From assembly GCA_902779845.1 (NCBI GenBank), contig CACZCZ010000022.1, positions 1 to 37,943 on the forward strand: a stretch of DNA of 37,943 bases, read 5' to 3'. The translations under genes were made by a program, and so were the position numbers. Under the pieces are notes generated by a model. It saw nothing but the letters and a program-made list of their open reading frames with translations, was not told where the DNA came from and ran no database searches. The first letter of the stretch is position 1, and every line of letters begins with the position of its first letter. Shown here in pieces: positions 13,981-22,650 of the stretch. Origin of the DNA: an uncultured Bacteroidales bacterium (GTDB taxonomy: Bacteria; Bacteroidota; Bacteroidia; Bacteroidales; Bacteroidaceae).

Positions 13981-14916
13981 ATGTCAAAGTTCTCTCTTAT
14001 AGCCCGTTTGCAGCACTGGATGGATTCCGTGCCGGGCCAGACATTCATGAACTACGCCTACAGCTGGGGTGCGGCCGTCGTCATCCTCGGAACGCTCTTC
14101 AAGCTGACGCACATCCCCGGTGCCAACCTGATGCTGTTCATCGGTATGGGCACGGAGGTCTTTGTGTTCTTCGTTTCCGGTTTCGACCGCCCCTTCAACT
14201 CGCAGAACAACGAGCTGGCCGATGAGTTCATCGACCTGGAAGATCTCGAGGCCATGAAGGACGCCGCCCATGCCGTAGCCGAAGCCGGCTCTGCAGCTAA
14301 TGCCGGTGGCGGCGGTGCCGTCATCATCGGAGGAGGTACGCCTGCCGGTGGCACTGTGGTCATCGGTGGTGGTGCTTCTGCTGGCGATGCTACCGCAGAA
14401 GGCGGCACTACAGTGGTCGGTGGCGGTGTTATCGGCGGTGGTGTCATCGGCGGTGGTGTCATCGGCGGTGGCGGCGGCATCTCCGAGGAGGCAGCAGCCA
14501 ACCTCGCGGCAGCAGCACAGGCCGCAGCAAATGTGGCTGGCGGTTTGCCCGCCGGCAGCGAAGGTCTGCTGGCCAGCGCCCAGGCAGCCAATGCACCCGA
14601 AGTGGAAGATGCCATCGAAGCCTACGTGGATCAGCTGCAGCAGCTCACAGAGGTGCTGGGCAAGGTGCGCGAGCAGGCTGGCCGCATGACGCAGGACAGC
14701 GAGGAGATGGTCAACCTCAATCGTACGCTCACCGGCATCAACACCATCTACGAGATGCAGCTGAAGAGCGTTAGCCAGCAGGTCGGCACCATCGACCAGA
14801 TCAACGACCAGACACGCAAGATGGCCAAGCAGATTGAAGAACTCAACGCCGTGTATGCCCGCATGATAGAGGCGCTCACCGTGAATATGCCCAAAGGCGT
14901 TGCGCCGCAGGCATAA
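13981..14916 (+). CDS. gldL: GldL/PorL T9SS motor subunit
   Basis: 311 residues. Two N-terminal membrane helices are visible (about residues 23-40, AYSWGAAVVILGTLFKL, and 48-64, LMLFIGMGTEVFVFFVS). The second contains a Glu in GTEVFVFF, the type of buried acidic residue used for proton-driven motion in the GldLM motor. The C-terminal third is helical and likely coiled (MTQDSEEMVNLNRTLTGINTIYEMQLKSV), as in other GldL proteins. Between them, about residues 105-165 are extremely Gly/Val rich, including three VIGGG units encoded by 15-bp repeats. GldL surrounds the GldM dimer in the inner membrane. Confidence 0.93.
   Translation: MSKFSLIARLQHWMDSVPGQTFMNYAYSWGAAVVILGTLFKLTHIPGANLMLFIGMGTEVFVFFVSGFDRPFNSQNNELADEFIDLEDLEAMKDAAHAVAEAGSAANAGGGGAVIIGGGTPAGGTVVIGGGASAGDATAEGGTTVVGGGVIGGGVIGGGVIGGGGGISEEAAANLAAAAQAAANVAGGLPAGSEGLLASAQAANAPEVEDAIEAYVDQLQQLTEVLGKVREQAGRMTQDSEEMVNLNRTLTGINTIYEMQLKSVSQQVGTIDQINDQTRKMAKQIEELNAVYARMIEALTVNMPKGVAPQA
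14425..14469 (+). repeat. Three 15-bp repeats coding VIGGG in gldL
   Basis: GGTGTTATCGGCGGT at 14425-14439 is followed by two copies of GGTGTCATCGGCGGT (14440-14469). The unit is a multiple of three, so gain or loss would keep the frame. Confidence 0.85.
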
Positions 14917-14952
14917 TCCAGAAGTCTTATCAGCCACATAAATTCAACAAGA

Positions 14953-16518
14953 ATGGCAGTAAAGAAAAGACCCATATCACCGCGTCAGAAGATGATCAAC
15001 CTGATGTACGTCGTCCTCATGGCGATGCTCGCACTCAATGTGTCGAGCGACGTGCTGAATGGTTTCTCGCTGGTAGATAAGAGCCTGCAGACGACAACAA
15101 GCAATGCCACGCAGGTGAACCAGGGCATCTATGACGACTTCGAGGAGCAGATGAGAGCCAACCCGAAGAAGGTGAAGGAGTGGTATGACAAAGCACAGCA
15201 AGTGCGCCGTATCTCCGACTCTCTCTTCAACTTCGCCGAAGAGCTGAAGGTGCTCATCGTGAAGAAGAGCGACGGCGATGACGGTGATGTACTCAATATC
15301 AAGAACCGCGAAGACTTGGAAGCAGCCACCAGCGTCATGCTGGCTCCCGGCACAGGTCGCGGCGCAGCACTCTTTGACGGCATCAACAACTACCGCGAGA
15401 AGATTGTCAAGATGGTCACCGATTCCGCCCAACGTCGCATTATCGCCAGCAACTTGAACACCGAGGTGCCACAGAGCGTGCGCACACTGGGCAAGAACTG
15501 GCAGGAATATATGTTCGAGTCCATGCCTACGGCCGCTGCCGTCACACTGCTCACCAAGCTGCAGAGCGACGTGCGCTATGCCGAGGGTGAAGTGCTGCAC
15601 GGACTGGCTGCCAACATCGGCGTCAAGGATATCCGCGTGAACGAGCTGAACGCCTATGTGATTCCCAGCTCACAGGTCATCGTACAGGGCGGCCGCTTCA
15701 CGGCACAGATTCTGATGGCTGCCGTCGATACCACAAACCGTCCCACCATTTATATCGGTGGCCGCAAGATTGAGAGCGACCGCGGTATCTACGAGACTGT
15801 CTGCAACACCACAGGTGACTTCACCCTCGTGGGATATATCGAGATGATGAACGCACAGGGCGAGCTCGTACGCCGCGACTTCGAACAGAAATACAGCGTT
15901 GTACCCCCCGCCGCCACCGTGTCGGCCGACCTGATGAACGTGCTCTATGCCGGTTACGACAACCCCATGAGTGTCAGCGTGCCCGGAGTGCCGGCCAACA
16001 AGCTACAGGTGAGCATGACGGGTGGCGACCTGACCTCGAAGGGTGATGGTAAGTTCATCGCACGTCCTACCGCAGTGGGCGGCGAAGCCGTCATCACCGT
16101 AGCAGCCCAAACCGAAGGGCGCCTGCAGGAAATGGGTAAATTCACATTCCGCGTGCGCAAGTTGCCCGATCCTACCGCCTTCATCGCCTATGCCGACGGA
16201 CAAGGTGGCGAGAACCGCTTCAAAGGTGGCAAGCTGGCCAAGCAGGTGCTCATGAATGCCAATGTCCTCGGTGCTGCCGTCGATGATGGCCTGCTGAACA
16301 TCCCGTTCCGCGTGCAAGGCTTTGAGACGGTGTTCTATGACAACATGGGTAACGCCATCCCCGAGGTCAGCAACTCCGCTGAGTTCACAGCCCGCCAGAA
16401 GACGATGTTCCGCAGCCTGGCTCGCGGCAAACGTTTCTTCATCACCCGCATCCGCGCCGTAGGACCTGATGGTGTAGAGCGCACACTGGACGGCGCTATG
16501 GACGTGACGGTGAACTAA
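14953..16518 (+). CDS. gldM: GldM/PorM T9SS motor subunit
   Basis: 521 residues. The start MAVKKRPISPRQKMINLMYVVLMAMLALNVSSDVLNGF is typical: a short cytoplasmic tip, one membrane helix (about residues 16-32) and then a long periplasmic region. The helical first periplasmic domain follows (TTTSNATQVNQGIYDDFEEQM), then beta-rich domains (VIPSSQVIVQGGRFTAQILMAAVD; YDNPMSVSVPGVPANKLQVSM; a C-terminal domain from about residue 410). GldM spans the periplasm as a dimer, linking the GldL proton motor to the GldK/GldN ring. It lies 36 nt after gldL. Confidence 0.94.
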   Translation: MAVKKRPISPRQKMINLMYVVLMAMLALNVSSDVLNGFSLVDKSLQTTTSNATQVNQGIYDDFEEQMRANPKKVKEWYDKAQQVRRISDSLFNFAEELKVLIVKKSDGDDGDVLNIKNREDLEAATSVMLAPGTGRGAALFDGINNYREKIVKMVTDSAQRRIIASNLNTEVPQSVRTLGKNWQEYMFESMPTAAAVTLLTKLQSDVRYAEGEVLHGLAANIGVKDIRVNELNAYVIPSSQVIVQGGRFTAQILMAAVDTTNRPTIYIGGRKIESDRGIYETVCNTTGDFTLVGYIEMMNAQGELVRRDFEQKYSVVPPAATVSADLMNVLYAGYDNPMSVSVPGVPANKLQVSMTGGDLTSKGDGKFIARPTAVGGEAVITVAAQTEGRLQEMGKFTFRVRKLPDPTAFIAYADGQGGENRFKGGKLAKQVLMNANVLGAAVDDGLLNIPFRVQGFETVFYDNMGNAIPEVSNSAEFTARQKTMFRSLARGKRFFITRIRAVGPDGVERTLDGAMDVTVN

Positions 16519-16520
16519 AG

Positions 16521-16676
16521 CCTCACCCCCAGCCCCTCTCCAAAAGGCGAGGGGAGTGAGAAATAAAGTAGATTCGATTCAACTGAAAAAGGAATATATA
16601 GATTACAATGAAAAATAGAAGTTCTCAAAAGCATTTTACTCCCCTCACCCTTTGGAGAGGGGTCGGGGGTGAGGCT
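16521..16676. repeat. Inverted pair of about 40-bp GC-rich palindromic elements across the gldM-gldN junction
   Basis: 16521-16560 contains CCTCACCCCCAGCCCCTCTCC followed by an AAAAGG turn and GAGGGGAG. 16638-16676 is close to its reverse complement (CCCTTTGGAGAGGGG then GGGGGTGAGGC). The pair brackets the gldN start codon at 16608; the second copy lies inside the gldN coding sequence. Similar CCCCTCTCC/GGAGAGGGG palindromes occur inside three other genes of this window. Confidence 0.8.
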
Positions 16677-17711
16677 TTTCTTTTCATGCTTTTGCTTTTG
16701 TCGTCATCTCCTCTTTTGGCACAACCCAAGAAGAGCCGCGTGACAACGGCCTCCGGCACCACGACGCAGAAGAAAGCGACGGGCACAAAGCCCGCCAGCG
16801 ACCGCGCTGCATTGATGTTCCCCACCTCAGATGCAATGCCCGAGGATGTCGTATGGCGCCGTGATATCTACCGGCAGTTAGACCTGATGAAGGATTCCAA
16901 CGCACCGCTTTACTATCCCGTGGAGCCGCGTGGCAAGGAACAGAATTTGTTCACATACCTGTTCCGCCTCTTTGTGTCGGGACGTATCCCCGCCTACCAG
17001 TACAAGCTTGATGGCAACGAGAGCTTCGAGGAAAAGGACAAAGCCGATGCCCGCGAGTTGCTGGAGCGCTACTCCATCTACTACGAGGAGAAGGACGGTA
17101 AGGTCAGCGTGCCTGAAAGCGACATCCCGTCGGCCGAGGTAACTCGTTACTACGTCAAGGAGTCCAACTACTTCGACCAGCGTTCCGCAACCTACAAGAC
17201 ACGCGTCACAGCCCTCTGCCCCGTGCTGATGCGCGGTGCCGACGACTTCGGCACAGAGGCAACGCCCTACCCTCTCTTCTGGATCAATTACGACGATGTC
17301 GCCGCCTACCTCTCGCGAATGCCGCTCATGGCATCGAACCTGAACAATGTCACGAACATGACTGTCGATGACTACTTCACCATGAACCGCTACGAGGGTA
17401 AGATCTACAAAACCAACAACCTGCAAGGGCGCGTTCTGGCCAACTACTGCAAGACGGACAGCGCCATGACAAAAGAGCAGAAACGCATCGAACAGGAGCT
17501 GGAAGACTTCGAACACCGCATCTGGCATCAACCTGAGGTGAAGGACAGCCTCGACAGCATTGCAGCCCTTCAGAATGCAGGCAAGCAGGGCAAGATTAAA
17601 GCTAAGAAAGAGAAGACTTCCTCGCGACGTAGCTCCACTTCGTCTGCTGCCAAGCCCAAGAGCGGAGGCTCCTCGGCGCCGCGCGTGTCGGCACGTAGGC
17701 AGCGGCGTTGA
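16608..17711 (+). CDS. gldN: GldN/PorN T9SS periplasmic ring protein
   Basis: 367 residues. After a signal region and a basic linker, the conserved GldN core begins: PEDVVWRRDIYRQLDLMKDSNAPLYYPVEP, then NLFTYLFRLFVSGRIPAYQYKLDGNE, VTRYYVKESNYFDQRS and PLFWINYDDVAAYLSRMPLM. The C-terminus is a basic, Ser/Lys-rich tail (KKEKTSSRRSSTSSAAKPK). GldN pairs with GldK in the ring. The first 25 residues are unusual: TPLTLWRGVGGEAF is the translation of a palindromic repeat, inserted just before the hydrophobic core FLFMLLLLSSSPLLAQ. Either the signal peptide has a repeat-derived n-region or translation starts internally at Met27, which leaves a short signal. Confidence 0.92.
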   Translation: MKNRSSQKHFTPLTLWRGVGGEAFLFMLLLLSSSPLLAQPKKSRVTTASGTTTQKKATGTKPASDRAALMFPTSDAMPEDVVWRRDIYRQLDLMKDSNAPLYYPVEPRGKEQNLFTYLFRLFVSGRIPAYQYKLDGNESFEEKDKADARELLERYSIYYEEKDGKVSVPESDIPSAEVTRYYVKESNYFDQRSATYKTRVTALCPVLMRGADDFGTEATPYPLFWINYDDVAAYLSRMPLMASNLNNVTNMTVDDYFTMNRYEGKIYKTNNLQGRVLANYCKTDSAMTKEQKRIEQELEDFEHRIWHQPEVKDSLDSIAALQNAGKQGKIKAKKEKTSSRRSSTSSAAKPKSGGSSAPRVSARRQRR

Positions 17712-17734
17712 CAACATCTTAACACCCACAACGA

Positions 17735-18376
17735 ATGAGACGGTTCCTGACCCTTACCATCATTGCATTGAGCGCAGCCATGAGTGCTAGCGCTCAGTTG
17801 CGTTACGGTCTGGACCTCGGTTTGGATATCTCACGTCTGGGCTTCTCCAAGTCCGTGGCAGATGCCAAGAACCGCACAGGCTTCTTCCTCGGTCCCAAGA
17901 TACACGCCAAGATTCCCAAGCTCGGTTTGGGTGCCGACATCGCCCTACGCTATGCCCAGAAGAACGCTGCCATTGAGGTCTATAACACCTTAGAGACGGA
18001 AGTCTATGAGAAGGAAAGGATGCATTTTATCGAGGTGCCGCTGCATGTGCGATGGGACATCACCTTTCTGAAATCCTTCGGTATCTTCATCGCCACAGGA
18101 CCACAATGGGACTGGTACTTAGGCCCTTCGACATGGGAGAGTATGGATCAGTTCAAGGCCACCTTCAACCACCACATGCTAAGTTGGAACGTGGGCGCTG
18201 GCGTTATGCTCTTCAAGCGCCTCAACCTCGGCGTCAGCTACCACATCCCCATCACCGAACAGGGTTCTTTCGTGACCCGCGTCTATAACACCATCTCCAA
18301 GCAGATTGAGAACGCGGAAGTCGATATGAACAGCCATTCCTGGCAGATCTCTCTTTCCTTTTTCTTTAATAAATGA
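17735..18376 (+). CDS. Outer-membrane beta-barrel protein (porin family, PorT-like size)
   Basis: 213 residues with a signal peptide (MRRFLTLTIIALSAAMSASAQ). It has strand-like segments (LRYGLDLGLDISRLGF, LGLGADIALRYAQKNA, MHFIEVPLHVRWDI, SFGIFIATGPQWDWYL, LNLGVSYHIPI) and a terminal aromatic strand WQISLSFFFNK: a small eight-stranded OMP_b-brl type barrel. It starts 23 nt after gldN and its stop overlaps the priA start by 4 bp, so it belongs to the secretion transcript. PorT is a barrel of about this size involved in the T9SS, but I see no motif that proves the identity. Confidence 0.75.
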   Translation: MRRFLTLTIIALSAAMSASAQLRYGLDLGLDISRLGFSKSVADAKNRTGFFLGPKIHAKIPKLGLGADIALRYAQKNAAIEVYNTLETEVYEKERMHFIEVPLHVRWDITFLKSFGIFIATGPQWDWYLGPSTWESMDQFKATFNHHMLSWNVGAGVMLFKRLNLGVSYHIPITEQGSFVTRVYNTISKQIENAEVDMNSHSWQISLSFFFNK

Positions 18377-20421
18377 ATCTCGCGGATGTCCTTTTGCCTG
18401 TCCCTCTGCCGGGACTGTTCACCTATGCCGTGCCGTCGGCATGGGATGCTGCGGCGCAGGCTGGGCGCAGGGTCATCGTGCCTTTCGGAACCAAGAAATC
18501 TACCACAGGCATCATCGTGCGGCGACATAACACACCACCCTCAGACCCGAAGGTGGTGGTGAAGAACCTCATAGAAGTCATCGATGACGAGACCGTAGTG
18601 CTACCGCAGCAGCTGGCGCTGTGGCAATGGATCTCCGAGTACTATCTTTGCTCCATCGGAGAAGTCTTCAAGGCAGCACTGCCGGGGAAACTGAAGAAAA
18701 TTCCCACCTCCTCCCGTAAGAAAGGGGAGGCCTCCGGTCTGTTCGAAGGCATCGCGCAGTCTCGCACCACCCTCACGGCGGGGAACGAGGGCGAGTCTTT
18801 GCCCTCCCTCTCCCCGGCCCAGTCCACAGCCCTCTCCTCCATTCACGACCAATGGCAGCAGCATCCCGTGTGCCTGCTGCACGGCGTGACATCTTCGGGA
18901 AAGACAGAAATCTACATCCACCTCATCGCTGAAGCAATAGCACGTGGAGAGCAGGTCTTGTACCTCCTGCCGGAAATCGTACTCACGAGCCAGCTCACCG
19001 ACCGCCTGCGTGCTGTCTTCGGCGAACGTCTCGGCGTTTATCACAGTAAATTCAGCGACAAAGAGCGCGCCGATGTCTGGATGCGGCAGCTCTCCGATGC
19101 ACCCTACGACATCATCGTGGGCGTGCGCTCTTCCATTTTTCTGCCATTCCAACACCTCGGCCTCGTCATCGTAGATGAGGAACACGAAGTGAACTTCAAG
19201 CAGCAGGAACCTGCGCCGCGCTACAACGCCCGCAATGTAGCCATCCTCATGGCCGCCCGCGCCGGTGCCCGTACACTGCTCGGCACAGCCACGCCCTCCT
19301 TTGAAAGCTACTACAATGCACGCATGGGCAAGTACGGTCTCGTACAGCTCACCGAGCGCTATGGGCAGGTGCAGTTGCCCGATGTGGAAGTCATTGATGT
19401 CAAGGAGCTACGCCGCAAGCGCCTGATGCAGGGGCCCTTTTCGCCACAGCTGTTAGAGGGGATGCGTGCTGCGCTGGATGCTGGCGAACAAGTCATCCTG
19501 TTCCAAAACCGCCGCGGCTTCGCGCCTCAGGTGCATTGCCACGTCTGCGGCTGGGTGCCGCGCTGCCCGCATTGCGATGTGCCGCTGACACTGCACAAGC
19601 GTTCGGGAATGCTGACGTGCCACTACTGCGGCTTCACCACACCGATTCCTGAGCAATGTCCGGCCTGCGAGACTGCCGACCTGCGCGGCTGCGGCTTCGG
19701 CACCGAACGCATCGAGGAGGAACTGGGACGCCTCTTCCCCCAAGCACGCGTGGCCAGAATGGACCTTGACACCACTCACACGCGTACGGCTTATGAACAG
19801 ATATTAGATGATTTCGCACACGCACGAACAGATATACTCGTGGGGACGCAGATGGTCACCAAGGGCCTGGACTTCGAGCGCGTCAGCATCGTGGGCATCC
19901 TCTCGGCTGAGACGATGCTCAACCAGCCTGACTTCCGCGCCTACGAACGAGCGTTTCAGATGATGGCGCAGGTGGCCGGACGCGCCGGGCGCCGACAGCA
20001 GCGTGGCAGGGTGCTGCTTCAGACCATGAGCGCCGACCTGGCTCTCATACGCCAACTGGTAACAAACGACTATGAGCAACTCTATCAGGAACAGATGCTG
20101 GAACGCCGCGAATTCTCCTATCCACCCTTTACACGTTTTGTAATGGTGTATATGAAGCACCGCAGCGCCGACATCATCGATGCCTTGGCACGCGACACAA
20201 GCCATCGTCTGCGCACCGTCTTCGGTTCCCGCGTTCTGGGGCCCGACGAGCCACCAGTATCACGTATCAGCGGCCTCTTCATCCGACGCGTCATCATTAA
20301 AATGGAACCGGCGCTTTCCTTTTCACAGGCGCGCCAGTTCCTATTACAAACACGTGCCGACCTCCTGGCCGAGCACCTGTATGCCTCAGCACATATTTAC
20401 TTTGATGTCGATCCCTTGTAA
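18373..20421 (+). CDS. priA: Primosomal protein N' (PriA), apparently lacking the winged-helix domain
   Basis: 682 residues. The N-terminal 3'-DNA-binding domain is present (NLADVLLPVPLPGLFTYAVP to about residue 105, SIGEVFKAALPGKL). The superfamily 2 helicase has Walker A HGVTSSGKTE (170-179), the DEEH box (IVDEEHEVNFK), the zinc-binding insert with paired cysteines (CHVCGWVPRCPHC, CHYCG, CPAC) and the late motifs VGTQMVTKGLDFE and QVAGRAGRRQQRG. It restarts stalled replication forks. Only about 45 residues separate the 3'-binding domain from the helicase, while Escherichia coli has Walker A near residue 224; the winged-helix domain seems missing, replaced by a low-complexity linker (PTSSRKKGEASGLFEG) coded by a CCTCCTCCC/GGGGAGG palindrome. 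The ATGA overlap with the upstream gene implies translational coupling. Confidence 0.92.
   Translation: MNLADVLLPVPLPGLFTYAVPSAWDAAAQAGRRVIVPFGTKKSTTGIIVRRHNTPPSDPKVVVKNLIEVIDDETVVLPQQLALWQWISEYYLCSIGEVFKAALPGKLKKIPTSSRKKGEASGLFEGIAQSRTTLTAGNEGESLPSLSPAQSTALSSIHDQWQQHPVCLLHGVTSSGKTEIYIHLIAEAIARGEQVLYLLPEIVLTSQLTDRLRAVFGERLGVYHSKFSDKERADVWMRQLSDAPYDIIVGVRSSIFLPFQHLGLVIVDEEHEVNFKQQEPAPRYNARNVAILMAARAGARTLLGTATPSFESYYNARMGKYGLVQLTERYGQVQLPDVEVIDVKELRRKRLMQGPFSPQLLEGMRAALDAGEQVILFQNRRGFAPQVHCHVCGWVPRCPHCDVPLTLHKRSGMLTCHYCGFTTPIPEQCPACETADLRGCGFGTERIEEELGRLFPQARVARMDLDTTHTRTAYEQILDDFAHARTDILVGTQMVTKGLDFERVSIVGILSAETMLNQPDFRAYERAFQMMAQVAGRAGRRQQRGRVLLQTMSADLALIRQLVTNDYEQLYQEQMLERREFSYPPFTRFVMVYMKHRSADIIDALARDTSHRLRTVFGSRVLGPDEPPVSRISGLFIRRVIIKMEPALSFSQARQFLLQTRADLLAEHLYASAHIYFDVDPL
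18707..18730. repeat. GC-rich palindrome inside priA
   Basis: CCTCCTCCC at 18707-18715 faces GGGGAGG at 18724-18730 across an 8-nt turn, read in frame in the linker where the winged-helix domain would normally be. Confidence 0.5.
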
Positions 20422-22538
20422 TACGTGCCCTCATCCGTGTTTTTAGCGGGTTGCGCTTCAGTCTTCAGCGTGGGATAGGACACGCGAGTGTGATAGATGG
20501 TCACCAACTTTTCTTTCAGCACTTTCTTTGTGGTCTGTACATCAGCAAACGTGATGGGACAGTCTTTGAAGAAGCCGTCAGCCATCTGACCATCGATAAT
20601 CTTATCCACCAGTGCACCGATGCTCTCCTCGGTATATTCGCTCAACGAGCGTGCCGAAGCCTCCACGGCATCCACCATCATCAGGATTGCCTGTTCAGTG
20701 GTGCTGGGATTCGGACCGGCATAGGTGTAGTCCGCGATGTTGACGGGCTCATCGGGGTGCTCGTTCTTCTGTGTAATGTAAAAGTACTTCGCCACGCCCT
20801 TGCCATGATGGGTCGCGATGAAATCGCGGATAATTCGCGGTAAGTGGTAGCGATCTGCCAGTTCAAGGCCATCGGTGACATGACGCAGAATGATGCTTGC
20901 GCTCTCCTTGCAGGTGAGGAAGTTATGGGGATTTACGCCGCCCAGCTGGTTCTCGGTGAAGTACTCGGGGTCTTCCAGTTTGCCGATGTCATGGTACAGG
21001 GCACCTGTACGCACAAGCTGTGCCTTGGCCCCAATCTTATTGGCGACCTCGGCTGCCAGATTGCTCACCATCATCGAGTGCTGGAAGGTGCCGGGGGCCT
21101 GCTGCGACAGGCGACGCAGGAGTTCACGGTTGACATTGGAGAGCTCCACCAATGTCACATTACTTGTAAAGCCGAAGATTCGCTCCAGCAAGTACATCAG
21201 CGGGTAGGCAAAGAGCAGCAGCAGACCCGAGATGATCATGTGAAGATAAATGCGGCGATCGGCGAGCTGCGACACATCGTCGCTGAACAGGGTACGGCCT
21301 TGCAGCAGGTCGATGCTCATATAACACACCAGTAACGACAACGTCACCAAGATTGCAGTGCGGAAAATCTGCGAACGTTCCGAGAGGTCGCGCAGCGAAT
21401 AGATGGCCACAAGGCCTGCAACCAGCTGGGTGGAAATGAACTCGAAAGGATAACGTAGCGCCACGGCAGACAGCATCACCGTACCGACATGTACGAAGAA
21501 GGCTGTGCGGGAATCCATGAAAACACGGATAAAGATGGGCAGCATGGCGAACGGAATCAGATACACCGACAATAGCATGTGGCGCACCAGGAACAATGCC
21601 ATCAGGGGGAATGACAGCCCAAGTGCCAGCAACAACAGCACATAGCGTAAATCGTTGACATAATCCTGACGGAACAGATTCAGATAGCCCACCATGCAGA
21701 GCATGATGATGAGCACATAAAGGGTCTGTCCCAGCAGGATAGTGAAGTCAGAGGAGGTAGTCCCCTCGTCGCGCATCGACTGCTCATGGTTGAAGCTGTT
21801 GAGAATCTGCTCTGTCTCTTCCGTGACGATGTCGCCACGATCAATGATGCTCTGGCCGGCAACAACCATTCCGGAGCTGGGAGCCAGTGTTTTCTCCATG
21901 TCCTCCCAAAGCGTGCGGGACTTTTCCTCGTCAAAAACAATGTTACTCTTCAGATAAAGATTCAAGTCCAGGCGCTTCAGCATCTGCTCTTCCAGATGGT
22001 AGTTTTTTGCATCGTTAACGATGTATTCATAAGCAGACAACTGGGTAAAGAGTTGCGACACCTGCCGCGACGTTGCTTCCGTGGCATGATAGATATGGAT
22101 GGACTCCTGATGCTCCTTCTGCAGGCGTTCCAGATCAGCTGGATCGATGATGCCACGTTTGTAAACGGTATGCAGGTGCGTCTCGATATAGGTACGGTAC
22201 GATCCGGGAAGCACGCCCGAGAAGTGAGCACGGTAGGCTGTGCGGAAAGCATCCACTTGCTGCTGTTCTATGCGCGGCTGCAACTCGAAGTAGGGTTCAT
22301 AGAGACGGCGGAGGCTGTCGCGCTCATGCTTCACTTCCGCCTCACTCTTCAGTATCGGGAAATCGTATGGCGCAATGAACTGCCCATACGGCCAAGGCTT
22401 ATTCACTTCGAAATGCATGATACTGCGTTCACCGCGAGGCAAGAACCACACAATGATGAAGGTGGCAAGAACCACCATGAGTGCATGGCTCAAAATATCT
22501 TTCCAGGTCTTATCCTGAGGCTTGTTATATCTGCTCAT
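20397..22538 (-). CDS. 7TM-HD family phosphohydrolase (PgpH-like)
   Basis: 713 residues. One N-terminal membrane helix (about residues 18-33) is followed by a long extracytoplasmic helical domain (7TMR-HDED type), a block of seven membrane helices (about 265-470) and a C-terminal HD domain with [46 protein letters not shown] and FIATHHGKG. In Listeria the same architecture (PgpH) hydrolyses cyclic di-AMP; that activity is inferred for this one from family, not seen. Its last 25 bp overlap the end of priA on the other strand, leaving no space for a separate terminator. A minus-strand TATTTTTG at 22582..22575 may be its -7 element. Confidence 0.88.
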   Translation of the reverse strand: MSRYNKPQDKTWKDILSHALMVVLATFIIVWFLPRGERSIMHFEVNKPWPYGQFIAPYDFPILKSEAEVKHERDSLRRLYEPYFELQPRIEQQQVDAFRTAYRAHFSGVLPGSYRTYIETHLHTVYKRGIIDPADLERLQKEHQESIHIYHATEATSRQVSQLFTQLSAYEYIVNDAKNYHLEEQMLKRLDLNLYLKSNIVFDEEKSRTLWEDMEKTLAPSSGMVVAGQSIIDRGDIVTEETEQILNSFNHEQSMRDEGTTSSDFTILLGQTLYVLIIMLCMVGYLNLFRQDYVNDLRYVLLLLALGLSFPLMALFLVRHMLLSVYLIPFAMLPIFIRVFMDSRTAFFVHVGTVMLSAVALRYPFEFISTQLVAGLVAIYSLRDLSERSQIFRTAILVTLSLLVCYMSIDLLQGRTLFSDDVSQLADRRIYLHMIISGLLLLFAYPLMYLLERIFGFTSNVTLVELSNVNRELLRRLSQQAPGTFQHSMMVSNLAAEVANKIGAKAQLVRTGALYHDIGKLEDPEYFTENQLGGVNPHNFLTCKESASIILRHVTDGLELADRYHLPRIIRDFIATHHGKGVAKYFYITQKNEHPDEPVNIADYTYAGPNPSTTEQAILMMVDAVEASARSLSEYTEESIGALVDKIIDGQMADGFFKDCPITFADVQTTKKVLKEKLVTIYHTRVSYPTLKTEAQPAKNTDEGTYYKGSTSK

Positions 22539-22590
22539 AATGCTTTTTCGTCATTCATTTACATATTTCGACTACAAAAATACAACAATA

Positions 22591-22624
22591 TTTGTGCGCC
22601 GTCCAAGAATTTGTTGTATTTTTG
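22591..22624 (+). promoter_or_regulatory. Promoter of gltX
   Basis: TTTG at 22591-22594, 22-nt spacer, TATTTTTG at 22617-22624; start near 22631. It lies downstream of an in-frame ATG at 22522 and so supports ATG 22651 as the gltX start. Confidence 0.6.
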
Positions 22625-22650
22625 CAAAAAATTTAGAAAAAAAAGTATTT

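Noticed and set aside
13984-14937. 317-codon open frame opposite gldL
   Set aside because: gldL is certain; the opposite frame reads the glycine repeats as Asp/Thr runs.
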